Source: JALORV01 sp963724365
Lineage (GTDB): Bacteria; Pseudomonadota; Gammaproteobacteria; Burkholderiales; Burkholderiaceae_F
Length of the DNA: 64,000 nucleotides
Reading direction: 5' to 3'
Assembly: GCA_963724365.1 (NCBI GenBank)
Contig: CAVRUR010000014.1
Coordinates: 186,001-250,000, forward strand
The position numbers and the translations under genes were made by a program. Below are positions 9,031-17,555 of the stretch, piece by piece. How positions within the stretch are numbered: position 1 is the stretch's first letter; each line of letters begins with the position of its first letter. Below the pieces are notes generated by a model, which worked only from the letters and a program-made list of their open reading frames with translations, was not told the DNA's origin and ran no database searches.

Positions 9031-9456
9031 TCGGACTCCACTCCAGCGAACTGATCGAAGTTACCTACGGCTCAATTATCGCGCTGGCTCCGTCGTCCCC
9101 ATGCATGCGGCGAAATCGCTGCCGCGGCACACACTCGCTGCGCGTGCGGCGGAGCTGAGGCAGCCGGCGCAGCGTTTCCTTTCCTGGATGCCCCGTGCGC
9201 GGCCTGTGGCTTCGACCAAAGCACCGTGGTGCACTCTCGGTACGCGTTGGTGCGCAGCGACCGATCCTGGCGCGGTTTTGAATCTTGCAGCAGGCGAGTG
9301 TCAAGTTTTCCGACATCGGCTGCGCGTTTCTTTCAATCGAATGCGTCTGAAGCGACCGACGGCGCCCGGTTCATGTGGACTCATTCAACTGCGCCCCATA
9401 GAATCGCCTTCGAATCGGGTCGCAAGAACAGACACCACGCCCGAAAAGGATTGTCG
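9031..9456. other. Intergenic region without a recognisable gene
   Basis: These 426 bases separate the divergent Bug gene and the PEP-CTERM protein. Open frames here are short and lack coding character or homology I recognise. The region presumably carries both promoters, but I see no convincing -35/-10 pair or RNA structure. Confidence 0.5.
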
Positions 9457-10145
9457 ATGTCATCGCGTTGGATTGGAAAGTTGAAGCAGGCTCGCGCAGC
9501 GCTGTTGGTTGCCGCAGGGCTGGCTGTGCAGTGCGCCTTCTCAGGCCGTCATTTGGGTTGGTGCCTGGGATCCGGCGTTCGGCTCGGCGTTTCCGCAGCT
9601 GGGTTGGCGTGGTGAGGCGAAGTTTTTCGTGCCGGATGCCTGCCTCGACTGAGTCGGGCTGGGTGTTCAACTTCGAGAGCTGCTCCGGCGGCGAGATGAA
9701 GGTGCTCAGCGCCGAGGTCGAGTTCTACAAGCTCACCGATCCGACCAATCCGCTGTTCCAGGAAACGCTGTCGTTCGACGATCCGACGTCGCTGGTGCTC
9801 GCCATGCGGATCGAAGACGGCGTGCTCACGGGCCTGTATGCGACGTTCGACTACTTCGTGCCGTCGACGCTCACCATCGCCGGGGGGCCGTATACGGATT
9901 TCGTGCTGCTGTTCCAGGACGACATTGCGCGCATGGCATTCATTTCCGATCCACCCGACGGGCCGAAGACCAAGGGAATCAGCGATCGAAGTACGCCGGA
10001 CGGCAGCCGCCGTTCATCACCTTCCGCGTGGTGCCGGAGCCCGGCAGCCTTGCGCTCGCTGCTGCTGGCAATGCTGGCGATCGGTTCGGTGCTGCGTCGC
10101 AGGACGGACGCATTCTTCGACTCGAAGTTGCGCTCGCCGACCTAG
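9457..10145 (+). pseudogene. PEP-CTERM exported protein, broken by at least four frame changes
   Basis: The ATG at 9457 begins a signal peptide (MSSRWIGKLKQARAALLVAA). The protein then continues in a second frame as AVIWVGAWDPAFGSAFPQLG up to about 9649, and in a third from 9651 as ESGWVFNFESCSGGEMKVLS to about 9990. It passes through PPFITFRVVPEPGSLAL in the second frame and ends as LLLAMLAIGSVLRRR in the third. VPEPGSLAL plus hydrophobic helix plus RRR is the PEP-CTERM sorting tail read by exosortase. The pieces join into a plausible secreted protein of about 225 residues, so I infer indel errors rather than true decay. No exosortase gene is in the window. Function is unknown. Confidence 0.65.
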
Positions 10146-12963
10146 GCCGGCACACAGCGAACTCAGTCTTGCCCTCGAGGGCGTTGCGAATGGCGTCCTC
10201 GACTTCCCACGATAGTCCCTCGCGCCACGCATCCTCGGGCGACTCGTGTGGTGGCCTTGCGATAGTCGGAAACGAGCGCGCTCTGCAGCGCTTCGTCCTC
10301 GAGGCGAGCGGGCAGCGACCAGTCGTTCGCGGGCACGATGGACCGCTGCCGAAAGCCGCAGCGACAGTCCGGACTGGCCTTCTCCGTGGCAGAGTTCGGC
10401 GAAGTCCTCGAGGCATCCGAGCAGCTCGTCCCACATCTCGAAGCGCCGATAGGCACTCAGCGCTTCGGATCAGGCGAGTCCGGGCCGTATCGAAGCGACC
10501 GGTCCGGACATCGACCTTCCCGAGCCACCGCTGCGCGTTGGCCTCGCCGCGCTGATCGGCCGCCTCGCGGCACAGCGTCGATGATCGCTTGAACCATAGC
10601 TCAGCCTCGGTGAGATCGCCACTCGCGAAGGCAAGCTGTCCGAGCCGCAGCTCGCATTCGCCTTCCGTCTTCCTGATCCCTGATCTCGCGTGAAATCGCC
10701 AGCGCTTGCTCGAAGTCCTGCTTTGCGGCCTGAAGGTCTCCAAGCGCTTCCGCCACCTGACCGAGGTGAACCAGCGCGATCAACTCGCCGCGCCGGTCGC
10801 CGATCTCTCGAAAGATCTGCAGCGCTTCACGCTCGCCTTCAGCGGCCGCAGCAGCATCGCCAGTGCGCAGCCGGACGAGCGAAAGCGTCGACAGCGCGCC
10901 AGCCGTGTCCAACGGGACTGCCAAGCGACGCCGCAAGGACGAGGCAGCGCTCCAGCATGTCGCGCGCCTCGCCGAAGTCGCTCTGGCTCTCGGCCAGGCC
11001 ACCACCGACGTAGAGCGCCCAGGCCTGCGCCTGATCGGACTAGGCAATGGCAGGATCTTCAGGGCAGCGCGGATCAGCTTCCGTCCCTCGGTCGCGTAAC
11101 CCGCGCAGCATCCAGAACTGCTGGAGGGCGACAGCCATTTTGACCGCGATGAACGGATCGACACCGCCTTCAAGCGCCAGCGACGCAGCGCGCTCGCAGA
11201 TTGTCGATGTCGGCTTCGATTCGCTGGATCCACTCGGCTTGCTCGGGCCCCTGCATGCCTTCGCGCGCCGCCTTTGCCATCGCGAAGTAGTGCTGCGCAG
11301 TGCCGCGCTGCGCCGTCGGCCAGTGCCCCGTCCTGCGCGAGTTTCTCGCGCGCGTAGTCGCGAATGGTTTCGAGCATGCGATAGCGACCGGCATCGTCAT
11401 GCTCGTCGTGCAGCACGAGCGACTTCTCAACCAGCGAGGCGAGCAGGTCCAGAACGTCATCGCGGACAGTGGATCAGACGCCGCAGACCTGTCTCGGCCG
11501 CCTCGAGATCGAAGCCGCCGACAAAGACGCCGAGCCGCGCGAACAGCGTCTGCTCCGTCGGCGTCAGCAGGTCATACGACCAGTCGACCAGCGCTCTGCA
11601 GCGTCTGCTGCCTTTCCTGCAGCACGCGCGCGCCGCCGGTCAGGATCTTGTAGCGGTCCTTCAGCCGTGCATTGATCTCCGCCACCGGCAGCGACTTCAC
11701 GCGCGCGGCCGCGAGTTCGAGCGCGAGCGGGATGCCTTCGAGCCTTGCGACCAGTTCAGCCACGGAGGCGGCCTGGGTTGCATCGAGCGTGAACGACGGC
11801 TTGTGCTGCTGCGCGCGCGCGACGAACAGCCGCACCGCGGTGGATTGCGACACGTCGGCGATGCCGGCGCCGCGCGCCGGCAGAGGCAGCGGATGCACCG
11901 GATAGCTCTGCTCGCCGGGCACGTGCAGTGCCTCGCGGCTGGTCGCGAGGAGGCGAACGTACGGCGCGGCGCGCAGGATCGCCTGCGCCAGTTCGGCCGA
12001 GGCCTTCACCAGGTGCTCGCAGTTGTCGACGATGATCAGTACGCGGCGTGACTTCAGATGGGCGCAGATCGCCTGCACCAGCGTGCGGTCGGGCTCGGCC
12101 TTCACGCCCATCACCTGTGCGGCCTCGGCGGCCACGTGGGCATCGTCGCGCAGCGGTGACAGGTCGAGGAACCAGACGCCGTCCGGATACAGGTGCATCG
12201 TTTCCGCGGCGACCTGCAGGCACAGCCGGGTCTTGCCGAGGCCGCCCATGCCGAGCAGCGTCAGCAGGCGCACTCTCTCCAGATACGACTTGACCTCGTC
12301 GAGTTCGGTCTCGCGGCCGATGAACGACGTGGCCTGAAACGGCAGGTTGTTCGGAATGTCCTTGACCGGCAGCCACCAGTCGGCGGCGCGCACGACGCGA
12401 TAGACCTTTTCGCTGTCCGTGGGCGGGATGAAGCGCGTCCCCGGGGCACCGGCCTCGAAGAGTTCGATCGGGTCCTCGACCCCCTTGACCATCCAGTGGC
12501 CGAGGGACTCCACCTTGAGTTCGGTCGGGCCAAGGTTCTCGCGTGCTTCCGGCGTCAGCAACGTCTGGCCGCCGCGGGCGAGCGACATCACGCGCGCCGC
12601 GGTTGGTTTGGCCATGCCCTCGACTTCGAGCGGCTTCGCGCCGAGGGCGATGTCATCGGCACTGTTCTCGCGCAGCAGCACGGGGCCGACATGAACGCCG
12701 GCGCGCGCTTTCAAAGGCACGGGCAGATCGGCGAGCGCCCGGTGATAGGCCATCGCAAAGTTCACCGCGTCCGCGGCGCCGCTGAACATCATCAGCATGC
12801 CGTCGGTCTTGTCGATCTCCCGCCCATGGTGAATCTGCAGCAGGTCGCGCGCGACCCGGTCGTGCGCCGTCCACACATCGGCCATCGCCGCATCGCCGAT
12901 CGATTCGGCGAGCTTCGTGCTGTCGACGACGTCGGTCAGTAGCAGCGCTCGAATTTCACTCAT
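10142..12963 (-). pseudogene. Class III nucleotide cyclase-like / ATPase / TPR regulator, broken by at least eight frame changes after 11590
   Basis: The first 450 residues (12963 to about 11590) are intact. A class III cyclase homology domain (LLLTDVVDSTKLAESIG, then EIDKTDGMLMMFSG) is followed by an NB-ARC-like ATPase with P-loop LLGMGGLGKTRLCLQVA and Walker B VLIIVDNCEHL, then SREALHVPGE. Downstream the protein continues only by hopping frames: DWSYDLLTPTEQTLFARLG, VLDLLASLVEKSLV, RYRMLETIRDYAREKL, GYATEGRKLIRAALKIL, then TPR-like stretches such as LGDLQAAKQDFEQALAISRE and FASGDLTEAELWFKRSS, ending near SWEVEDAIRNALEGK. Reassembled it is about 930 residues, typical of cyclase-ATPase-TPR signalling proteins. 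The dense shifts look like sequence error. It is convergent with the PEP-CTERM gene. Confidence 0.7.
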
Positions 12964-13127
12964 CGTGGGGTGGCAGGCACGTTCGCCCGCCGATCATTCC
13001 CGCTCTGGAAATTGACGACGACCGCGCCTTCGGGCCGCGGGGATGCTCCCCGGGACCAAAGCGCGCAACAGTGTACGGTCTGCTCGACCGTTCCGGCGGC
13101 GACAGGCCCGCCGCGAGCAGCGCCGTG

Positions 13128-14027
13128 TCAGGCGTGACGGACCAGCAGCAGCGGCACGTTCGAGTGCGCCATCACGCGGGTCGCAACCGATCCCAGTACG
13201 GCGGCCTTGAACGCACCATATCCGTGCGAGCCCATGACCAGCACGTCGAGTTTCTTCTTCTTCGCGTACGCGCACAGTTCGTCGCCGGCATTACCGACAA
13301 GGCAAACCTCGGTGGGCTTGATGTTGCCCTTGGCCAGCAGCTTGCGGGCGGGCCCGACCGCGGCTTCGAATGCCTTCTTCTGCAGCGCGCGGATTTCGTC
13401 TTCCGAAAACGCCGGCAACGCGATCCCTCCCATGTCGGGCATGACCGCGCCGGCGAAATCACTGACGACATGGATCAACGTGACCTCCGGCCTGGCGCCA
13501 AACAATGCGAGATGACGCAATACATACTTGATCGCCTCGCGACCGTACTTGCTGCCGTCGACCGCGATCCCCACCTTCAGCGTGTCGGTGGTCGGCGTCT
13601 CGCGATGGCGTACGACCAGCATCGGCACGCGCGTGCGGGCGAGCACGTTGTTGGTGACCGAACCGAACAGCAGGCCCCTCAGCGCCGAGTGGCCGTGCGA
13701 GCCCATGACGATGAGGTCGACCTTGTCACGGACTGCCGCAGCACTGATCTCCTCGCCCGGATGACCGACGAGGTAGTGCGCGGTTGCAGTCAGTCCCGTC
13801 TTGGCCAAGCGCCGCAGAGCCGGCTTCAGTGCCTTGTCGGACTCGTCGGTGTAGTACTCGGTGAGCGCCGCCTTGCCGACGACGCGCGCGGCGCGCGCCG
13901 GCACGGCGAGCTGGACGTTGACTACATCCACCTGTGGCTCGGTGCCGATCAGCGTGGACCGCGAAGCCACGAACTCGATTGCGGCTCGGCTGTATTCGCT
14001 GCCATCTACCGGGACGAGAATTTTCAT
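13128..14027 (-). CDS. Tandem universal stress protein (two UspA domains)
   Basis: A 299-residue protein made of two UspA folds. The first starts MKILVPVDGSEYSRAAIEFV and ends with the ATP-binding signature GSHGHSALRGLLFGSVTNNV. The second starts LKVGIAVDGSKYGREAIKYV and ends GSHGYGAFKAAVLGSVATRV. Both domains keep the G-2x-G-9x-G-S pattern, so both could bind ATP. Such proteins act in the cytosol under starvation, oxidative or respiratory stress. It is one of two usp genes in this stress-rich stretch. The partner at 16053 is a single-domain form. Confidence 0.93.
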   Translation of the reverse strand: MKILVPVDGSEYSRAAIEFVASRSTLIGTEPQVDVVNVQLAVPARAARVVGKAALTEYYTDESDKALKPALRRLAKTGLTATAHYLVGHPGEEISAAAVRDKVDLIVMGSHGHSALRGLLFGSVTNNVLARTRVPMLVVRHRETPTTDTLKVGIAVDGSKYGREAIKYVLRHLALFGARPEVTLIHVVSDFAGAVMPDMGGIALPAFSEDEIRALQKKAFEAAVGPARKLLAKGNIKPTEVCLVGNAGDELCAYAKKKKLDVLVMGSHGYGAFKAAVLGSVATRVMAHSNVPLLLVRHA

Positions 14028-14230
14028 TGATGCCTCCGACGAACTGCCTTCTACCGACCAATATCAGTCTACGGCAGGCCTTGCGGCACTGCGTGACGGC
14101 GAGCAAGTCTTCGCCGATGCAGGGCGACGATGTTCGGGCAACTCCGGATTGAAATCGCGCCGGCCGACCGAAAATCGGGAGGATCGAGCGCAGCGCAGGA
14201 CGCGTAAGCTCGCATTACTGGAGAGGCTGC

Positions 14231-15172
14231 ATGGACGAGAAAGAACAGCAGGCCGTCATGACCATCGCCCTGTTCGCTGCGTTTGCCGACGGCCGCAACG
14301 CGGATCGCGAGCGCGAGGAGCTGAGACGCGTGGCCGATGCACTGGGCACCTCGCTCAACATGCCGGCGCTGATGCAGGACGTGCTGCTGAAACGGACCTC
14401 CGCGGAAGCGGCTGCTGCGGAGTTGACGACGCCGGAATCACGCCGGCTGGCGTTCGAGCTCGCGGTGGGCGTCTGCGACGTCGACGGGTTGCGCAACGAG
14501 GCGGAGACACGCTTCCTTGCCGAACTTGGCAATCGCCTGGGGCTGGACCAGCCGACCATTGTCGAAACCGCTGTCGATGCCGATGAGCTGGCAACGATGC
14601 CGCTACCGGCCGCCGGCGCGAAGACACACGACGTGGTCGCTGCCGCACCGTCCGTGCCCGCCGCGGAACTCGACCGGATGATCCTCAATGCGTCGATACT
14701 GAACGGCGCGCTCGAACTGCTGCCGCAGTCGATTGCCTCGATGGCCATCATTCCGCTGCAGATGAAACTCGTCTATCGCATTGGCCAGTCGCATGGATAC
14801 GAGTCGGACAAGACGCAGATCGGCGATCTGCTCGCCACGCTCGGTGTCGGACTGACCGGGCAATACCTGGAGCAGATCGGGCGGAAGCTCGTCGGAGGAC
14901 TGTTCGGCAAGGTGGCCGGCGGCATGGCCGGTTCGCTGGCGCGCGGCGCAACCGGCGCGGTGTTCTCGTTCGCCACGACGTACGCCATTGGCGAGGTGGC
15001 GCGCCGCTATTACGCGGGCGGTCGCGTTATGTCGACCGATCTGCTAAAGCGCACCTTCAGCGAGATGCTGTCGCAAGGCAAGGCGTTGCAGGCGCAGTAC
15101 CTGCCGCAGATCGAGCAGCAGGCACGCACGCTGGATGTGTCGCGCATCGTGCAGATGGTGCGGAACAACTAG
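14231..15172 (+). CDS. TerB-like / DUF697-like membrane-associated protein
   Basis: A 313-residue protein starting at ATG 14231 behind a TGGAGAGG ribosome site. Residues 1-120 resemble a TerB-type helical domain: FAAFADGRNADREREELRRV, then LAVGVCDVDGLRNEAETRFL, with the paired acidic-residue spacing of tellurite-resistance TerB. A flexible Ala/Pro linker follows. The C-terminal half resembles DUF697: PLQMKLVYRIGQSHGYESDK, a Gly/Ala-rich hydrophobic hairpin around GGLFGKVAGGMAGSLARGAT and FATTYAIGEVARRYYAGGR. DUF697 modules often accompany stress GTPases. Both domain calls are by eye. The tcdA gene follows at 14 bases, so the two are probably co-transcribed. Confidence 0.65.
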   Translation: MDEKEQQAVMTIALFAAFADGRNADREREELRRVADALGTSLNMPALMQDVLLKRTSAEAAAAELTTPESRRLAFELAVGVCDVDGLRNEAETRFLAELGNRLGLDQPTIVETAVDADELATMPLPAAGAKTHDVVAAAPSVPAAELDRMILNASILNGALELLPQSIASMAIIPLQMKLVYRIGQSHGYESDKTQIGDLLATLGVGLTGQYLEQIGRKLVGGLFGKVAGGMAGSLARGATGAVFSFATTYAIGEVARRYYAGGRVMSTDLLKRTFSEMLSQGKALQAQYLPQIEQQARTLDVSRIVQMVRNN

Positions 15173-15185
15173 TCCGGACGGCCGC

Positions 15186-15992
15186 GTGTCCGCTCTCGAT
15201 CTGTCACCCCCCGAAGCCGACCTTGCGCGCCGTTTTGGTGGTGTCGCGCGACTCTATGGCGAGGCAGGTGCAGCGAAGCTGCGCCGAGCCCACGTCGCCG
15301 TCATCGGCATCGGCGGAGTCGGCACCTGGGCCGCTGAGGCGCTCGCGCGTTCTGCGGTCGGCGTGATCACGCTGATCGATATGGATCACATCGCCGAGTC
15401 GAACACCAACCGCCAGATCCACGCCCTGGGCGATGCCTACGGTCAGGCCAAGGTCGAGGCGATGGCTGCGCGCATTGCCGCCATCAACCCGTCCTGCGAC
15501 GTACGTCCGATCGACGACTTCATCACGGTTGAGAATGCGTCGCAGAGGATTGCTGGCTACGACTTTGTTCTCGACTGCATCGACCAGGTGAACTCCAAGG
15601 CCGCGCTGATCGCCCGGGCGCGCGCCGTCAACATTCCGGTCGTTACCTGCGGCGCCGCGGGTGGTCGACAGGACCCGGTGAGAATTTCGCGCGGCGACCT
15701 TGCTGTCATCGCGGGCGATCCACTGCTGGCCAAGGTCCGGCAAAGGCTGCGTCGTGACTATGGTTTCCCACGTGAGACCGGCTCGCGCCGGACAAAGTTT
15801 CACGTCATGGCCGTGTACTCTGACGAACCGGTGCAGCGGCCGGCTTCGGCCCGTGGCGAGTTCGAGGACGTGGCGGCTGGCCTCGCGTGTGCGGGCTACG
15901 GGTCCAGCGTGGCCGTCACGGCAACCATGGGATTTGTCGCGGCTTCCGTTGCATTGACGCAGCTCACTCAGGCGCCAGACGGCAGCGCTTGA
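15186..15992 (+). CDS. tcdA: tRNA threonylcarbamoyladenosine dehydratase
   Basis: TcdA (CsdL) is an E1-like enzyme that cyclises t6A37 in ANN-decoding tRNAs using ATP. The 268-residue protein starts at GTG 15186; the open frame upstream overlaps the preceding gene and is non-homologous. It contains the nucleotide-binding motif VIGIGGVGTWAAEALARS, the family sequence LIDMDHIAESNTNRQIHAL, the DCIDQVNSKAAL segment, CGAAGGRQDP and the C-terminal CAGYGSS motif. Length matches TcdA (about 268 residues in E. coli). It sits 14 bases after the TerB-like gene. Confidence 0.95.
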   Translation: MSALDLSPPEADLARRFGGVARLYGEAGAAKLRRAHVAVIGIGGVGTWAAEALARSAVGVITLIDMDHIAESNTNRQIHALGDAYGQAKVEAMAARIAAINPSCDVRPIDDFITVENASQRIAGYDFVLDCIDQVNSKAALIARARAVNIPVVTCGAAGGRQDPVRISRGDLAVIAGDPLLAKVRQRLRRDYGFPRETGSRRTKFHVMAVYSDEPVQRPASARGEFEDVAAGLACAGYGSSVAVTATMGFVAASVALTQLTQAPDGSA

Positions 15993-16052
15993 CGCCTGTC
16001 AATCGCGAGGATGGACGGTGGCCTAGGCTTTACTTAAAGGAGTTAGTTATCA

Positions 16053-16488
16053 ATGTTCAAGAAGATTCTTTTGCCGACCGACGGTTCCGATCTGTCCACG
16101 AAGGCGATCGAGGGCGGGCTCGAGTTCGCCAAGGCGCTCAAGGCTGGGGTGGTCGGCCTGACGGTGATCGAGCCTTATTCCTATTCGAATCTGTCGAGAG
16201 TACCGTCCCGAGACGCTCGATGACTATGAGCAGCGCACAGTAAAGGCCGCCGCCGAGCGTCTAGGCAAGGTGGCCGATGCAGCGGCCAAGGCGTCCGTAC
16301 TGGTCGAGACGGTTACGGTGAAGTCCTTTTCCCCGTTCGAGGCCATCATTGACACGGCGAAGGCGAAGGGCTGCGATGTCATCTTCATGGCGTCCCATGG
16401 CCGCAAGGGCTTGAGTGCCGTGCTGCTAGGCAGCGAAACACAAAAGGTCTTGACTCATTCGACGATTCCCGTCATGGTGTATAGGTAA
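16053..16488 (+). CDS. Single-domain universal stress protein, frameshifted near 16197
   Basis: The ATG at 16053 follows an AAAGGAG ribosome site 10 bases upstream. The first frame gives MFKKILLPTDGSDLSTKAIE and stops early after VIEPYSYSNLS. The protein continues in another frame as EYRPETLDDYEQRTVKAAAE, ending with ASHGRKGLSAVLLGSETQKV, the UspA ATP-binding signature, and IPVMVYR. Removing one base around 16197 restores a continuous protein of about 144 residues. A strong terminator follows, so it is probably monocistronic. Confidence 0.88.
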
Positions 16489-16534
16489 CGATATCGGCGG
16501 CCAAGGCTGCCACCCACGGCGATCCGTCGCCGCG

Positions 16535-16569
16535 AGGCCCGGCACACATCGATGTGTCCGGGCCTTTTT
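16535..16569 (+). terminator. Rho-independent terminator after uspA
   Basis: AGGCCCGG and CCGGGCCT form the base of a stem whose middle (CACACATCGATGTGT) is itself self-complementary, directly followed by TTTT. The position, 47 bases after the uspA stop, fits an intrinsic terminator. Confidence 0.85.
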
Positions 16570-16683
16570 CTTGATACCTTGCGCGTTGCCTGGTGGTCGC
16601 CACCACGTTCTTGCTCTGCATCAACCGGTACCGCGTGCAAGTCCGTAGCTTCGCCTGGGAGCCAACGTCTTCAGGGGCAAGTC

Positions 16684-17076
16684 ATGAAAGCCGCCGTCGT
16701 CCGTCACAGCCGCATACTGGTCGGATTCAAGCCGATCGACGATCTGCACAAAGAGTTCGAGTCGATACTCGAGGCGCTCAACGATCCTGCCGAGGCCGAC
16801 TACGGTGCCCATCTGCTCGCGTTGCACGAACATCTGCTGCGCCACTGCGATACCGAAGAGTCCTTCATGCTGCAGGAGAACTATTCGCATTACGCGCGTC
16901 ACAAGCGTGCGCACGAACAGCTGCTGGATTCAGTCTCGGAGGTCCGCCGCAAGTTCGATGCCGGCGACGTCGATGCCGTGCACCGCTACTCGTCCGACCT
17001 GATGAGCTGGTTTGCGATCCACGCATCGTCCGAGGATGCCGAACTGGCTGCCTTTCTCAAGGGCCAGGTCTCCTGA
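16684..17076 (+). CDS. Bacteriohemerythrin-type protein (first of a tandem pair)
   Basis: A 130-residue all-helical protein with the di-iron ligand pattern of hemerythrins: DDLHKEFESIL, LHEHLLRHCDTEESFML, HYARHKRAHEQLL and HASSEDAEL. These proteins bind oxygen or nitric oxide, or act as iron/oxygen sensors in the cytosol. The start at 16684 is the first in-frame ATG giving the canonical N-terminus. A second hemerythrin starts three bases after its stop, so they are co-translated. They lie just after a UspA gene, in a stress-related stretch. Confidence 0.92.
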   Translation: MKAAVVRHSRILVGFKPIDDLHKEFESILEALNDPAEADYGAHLLALHEHLLRHCDTEESFMLQENYSHYARHKRAHEQLLDSVSEVRRKFDAGDVDAVHRYSSDLMSWFAIHASSEDAELAAFLKGQVS

Positions 17077-17078
17077 CC

Positions 17079-17495
17079 ATGGGAAGCGGTTCGGGGCGGT
17101 TCGCAGTCGGTGTGGGCTCGATCGATGCGTTGCACGTCGAGTGCGAAGCCGCGATCGCGCATCTCGCGGCCGCGATCGAGTCCGGTGGCGACGCCACCAC
17201 GGCGCTTGCGGGCCTGCACGACCATCTGGAGCGCCATTTCCGGCATGAGGAGTCATTGATGTCGGCGTCCGACTTTCCGCCGGCAGGCTGTCATCAGCGT
17301 GAGCACGCCTCGGTGCTCGAAGTGCTTGCCGAGGTGCGACGACGCTATGCCGGTGGCGAGCAAGACCCGGCTGCACGGTTGGCCGACGCCATCATCGAGT
17401 GGCTCGAGCTGCATGCCGGTAGCATGGACGCCGCATTGGCACAGTGGCTCAACACTGCCCGCGAAGAGGTGCAGACACATCAGTCGGTGGCCTAG
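17079..17495 (+). CDS. Hemerythrin domain protein (second of a tandem pair)
   Basis: A 138-residue protein from ATG 17079, two bases past the stop of the first hemerythrin. The ligand pattern is retained: DALHVECEAAIAHL, LHDHLERHFRHEESLM, CHQREHASVLEVL and LHAGSMDAALAQWL. It is diverged from its neighbour, carrying a loop with ASDFPPAGC before the third ligand motif, so the pair is an old duplication rather than a recent copy. Different oxygen affinities or a hetero-oligomer are possible, but that is inference. Confidence 0.88.
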   Translation: MGSGSGRFAVGVGSIDALHVECEAAIAHLAAAIESGGDATTALAGLHDHLERHFRHEESLMSASDFPPAGCHQREHASVLEVLAEVRRRYAGGEQDPAARLADAIIEWLELHAGSMDAALAQWLNTAREEVQTHQSVA

Positions 17496-17555
17496 CGGTC
17501 TGCTCCAGACGGGATGGGTGGCGGCGCGCAGTCGACAGCACCGCACCGCGACCGT

